Assembly (NCBI GenBank): GCA_003153955.1
Contig: PMCB01000029.1
Coordinates: 1 to 13,447, forward strand
Source of the DNA: Dehalococcoidia bacterium
Lineage (GTDB): Bacteria > Chloroflexota > Dehalococcoidia > Dehalococcoidales > Fen-1064
Length of the DNA stretch: 13,447 bases
Reading direction: 5' to 3'
The position numbers were made by a program, and so were the translations under genes. Positions 12,898 to 13,447 of this stretch are shown here, one piece after another (the first letter of the stretch is position 1; each line of letters starts with the position of its first letter). The notes beneath the pieces were generated by a model. That model was not told the origin of the DNA. It worked only from the letters and a program-made list of their open reading frames with translations, and ran no database searches.

Positions 12898-12926
12898 ATT
12901 ATAGATTGAAAAGAGAAATGATTGCT
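12898..12926 (-). promoter_or_regulatory. Promoter of the glcD-glcF operon
   Basis: On the minus strand a consensus TATAAT (12903-12898) is preceded after 17 nt by a weak -35, AGCAAT (12926-12921). Transcription would start near 12891, and the AGGGAGG Shine-Dalgarno at 12877-12871 follows about 14 nt later. This leaves no room for an upstream start and points to initiation near 12864. The rest of the gap up to 13093 shows nothing clear. Confidence 0.5.
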
Positions 12927-13093
12927 AATATCAAAATATAGAAAGTGCAGATTCTTAGCAATTTTCAATATTTCGCGAAACTGGTATTTTTTGTAATTAT
13001 AGTTGTGCGGAAGGATTCTGCGTTTTTGAATTGACGTGAGGCAAATCATGATCTGGAGAAAATACTCAGCAGCAATAATTCAATCCATTATTC

Positions 13094-13447
13094 TCAAATG
13101 TTGCTAAGTTCTTCTTCAGCGAAGCGGACGATTGTTGAATAACCGTTCATCTCAAATCTCACCATATACCAGAAGCGAAAAACATCTTTTACAGGCTCCC
13201 GGTCGACCGTCCCTGCATGGTTTCTATATGGTGAAGTAGAATGGTAATTGATAGTTATTTTATTGCCGGTCTTGAATTTCGGTGCGATGGCGCTATATCC
13301 CAGCGGTAAATCATAAGACTGACGTTTTTTAATATCGACAAGAGTTGAATAAGCCTCGTTTATTTCTTTCATTTTTTCATTGGCTTCGACGGCATTCTGA
13401 TTTCTGTCCGGATGATATAGAAATGCCAGTTTACGATAAGCTTGATT
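13094..13447 (-). CDS. J-domain protein, partial (N-terminus beyond window)
   Basis: A reading frame open to the right edge; 117 residues are visible. The first part is the second half of a DnaJ J-domain: AYRKLAFLYHPDRN with the HPD tripeptide that stimulates DnaK ATPase, then NEKMKEINEAYSTL and RQSYD, the usual end of the domain. The remaining 70 residues lack the Gly/Phe and zinc-finger regions of DnaJ and form a predicted beta-barrel: FKTGNKITI, SPYRNHAGTVD, FWYMVRFE, IVRFAEEELS, similar in style to KOW/SH3-like modules. It is therefore a short type III J-protein that may deliver a specific client to DnaK. A shorter ORF from ATG 13372 would lose the HPD and is not the real start. Neighbouring glcD is 229 nt downstream on the same strand. 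Confidence 0.85.
   Translation of the reverse strand, partial: NQAYRKLAFLYHPDRNQNAVEANEKMKEINEAYSTLVDIKKRQSYDLPLGYSAIAPKFKTGNKITINYHSTSPYRNHAGTVDREPVKDVFRFWYMVRFEMNGYSTIVRFAEEELSNI

Overview
The window reads as chromosomal DNA of a strictly anaerobic, sulfide-tolerant bacterium. The signs are an ISC/NIF-type Fe-S operon, a 2-hydroxyacyl-CoA-dehydratase-like protein with its ATP-dependent activator, a GlcD/GlcF flavo-iron-sulfur dehydrogenase, and several archaeal-flavoured genes (a UPF0200-type P-loop kinase and an archaeal-type dUTPase/dCTP deaminase). The mix would suit a Dehalococcoidia-like Chloroflexota or another syntrophic anaerobe; this placement is inference with low confidence. There is no rRNA, tRNA, CRISPR array or transposase.

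Layout. Positions 1-2121 (minus strand): a compact operon of NifS/IscS-like protein, NifU/IscU scaffold, a small double zinc ribbon and a TusA-family sulfur carrier. The NifS-like protein keeps its catalytic Cys loop, but several residues that hold PLP, including the Schiff-base lysine, appear replaced. Positions 2310-4956: nucleotide metabolism, with a UPF0200/dephospho-CoA-kinase-like enzyme from a strong promoter lying almost on its start codon, a dCMP deaminase overlapping it by 4 nt, a HAD phosphatase, and a convergent dUTPase/dCTP-deaminase-family gene.

Positions 5100-8526 (plus strand) are the most unusual part. A near-consensus sigma70 promoter is followed by a leader of about 295 nt carrying a possible 24-codon leader peptide, two strong hairpins, a perfect 10-bp pairing that can act as antiterminator, and an intrinsic terminator just upstream of a metallo-beta-lactamase-fold gene. 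After a palindromic repeat come a single HgdB/YjiM-type subunit with six well-placed cysteines and its BadF/HgdC-type activator. One catalytic subunit with an activator resembles double-cubane-cluster protein pairs more than classical two-subunit dehydratases.

Positions 8523-9755 (minus strand) hold an unrecognised protein that meets the activator gene tail to tail, a ChaB-family protein and a YCII-domain protein. The gap 9756-10198 contains a relic of an activator C-terminus, a palindromic repeat and the terminator of the next operon. Positions 10199-12903 (minus strand) are glcD-glcF with 4-nt overlap; promoter, Shine-Dalgarno and conserved residues all place the GlcD start at an ATC codon. 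The right edge (13094-13447) cuts a J-domain protein.
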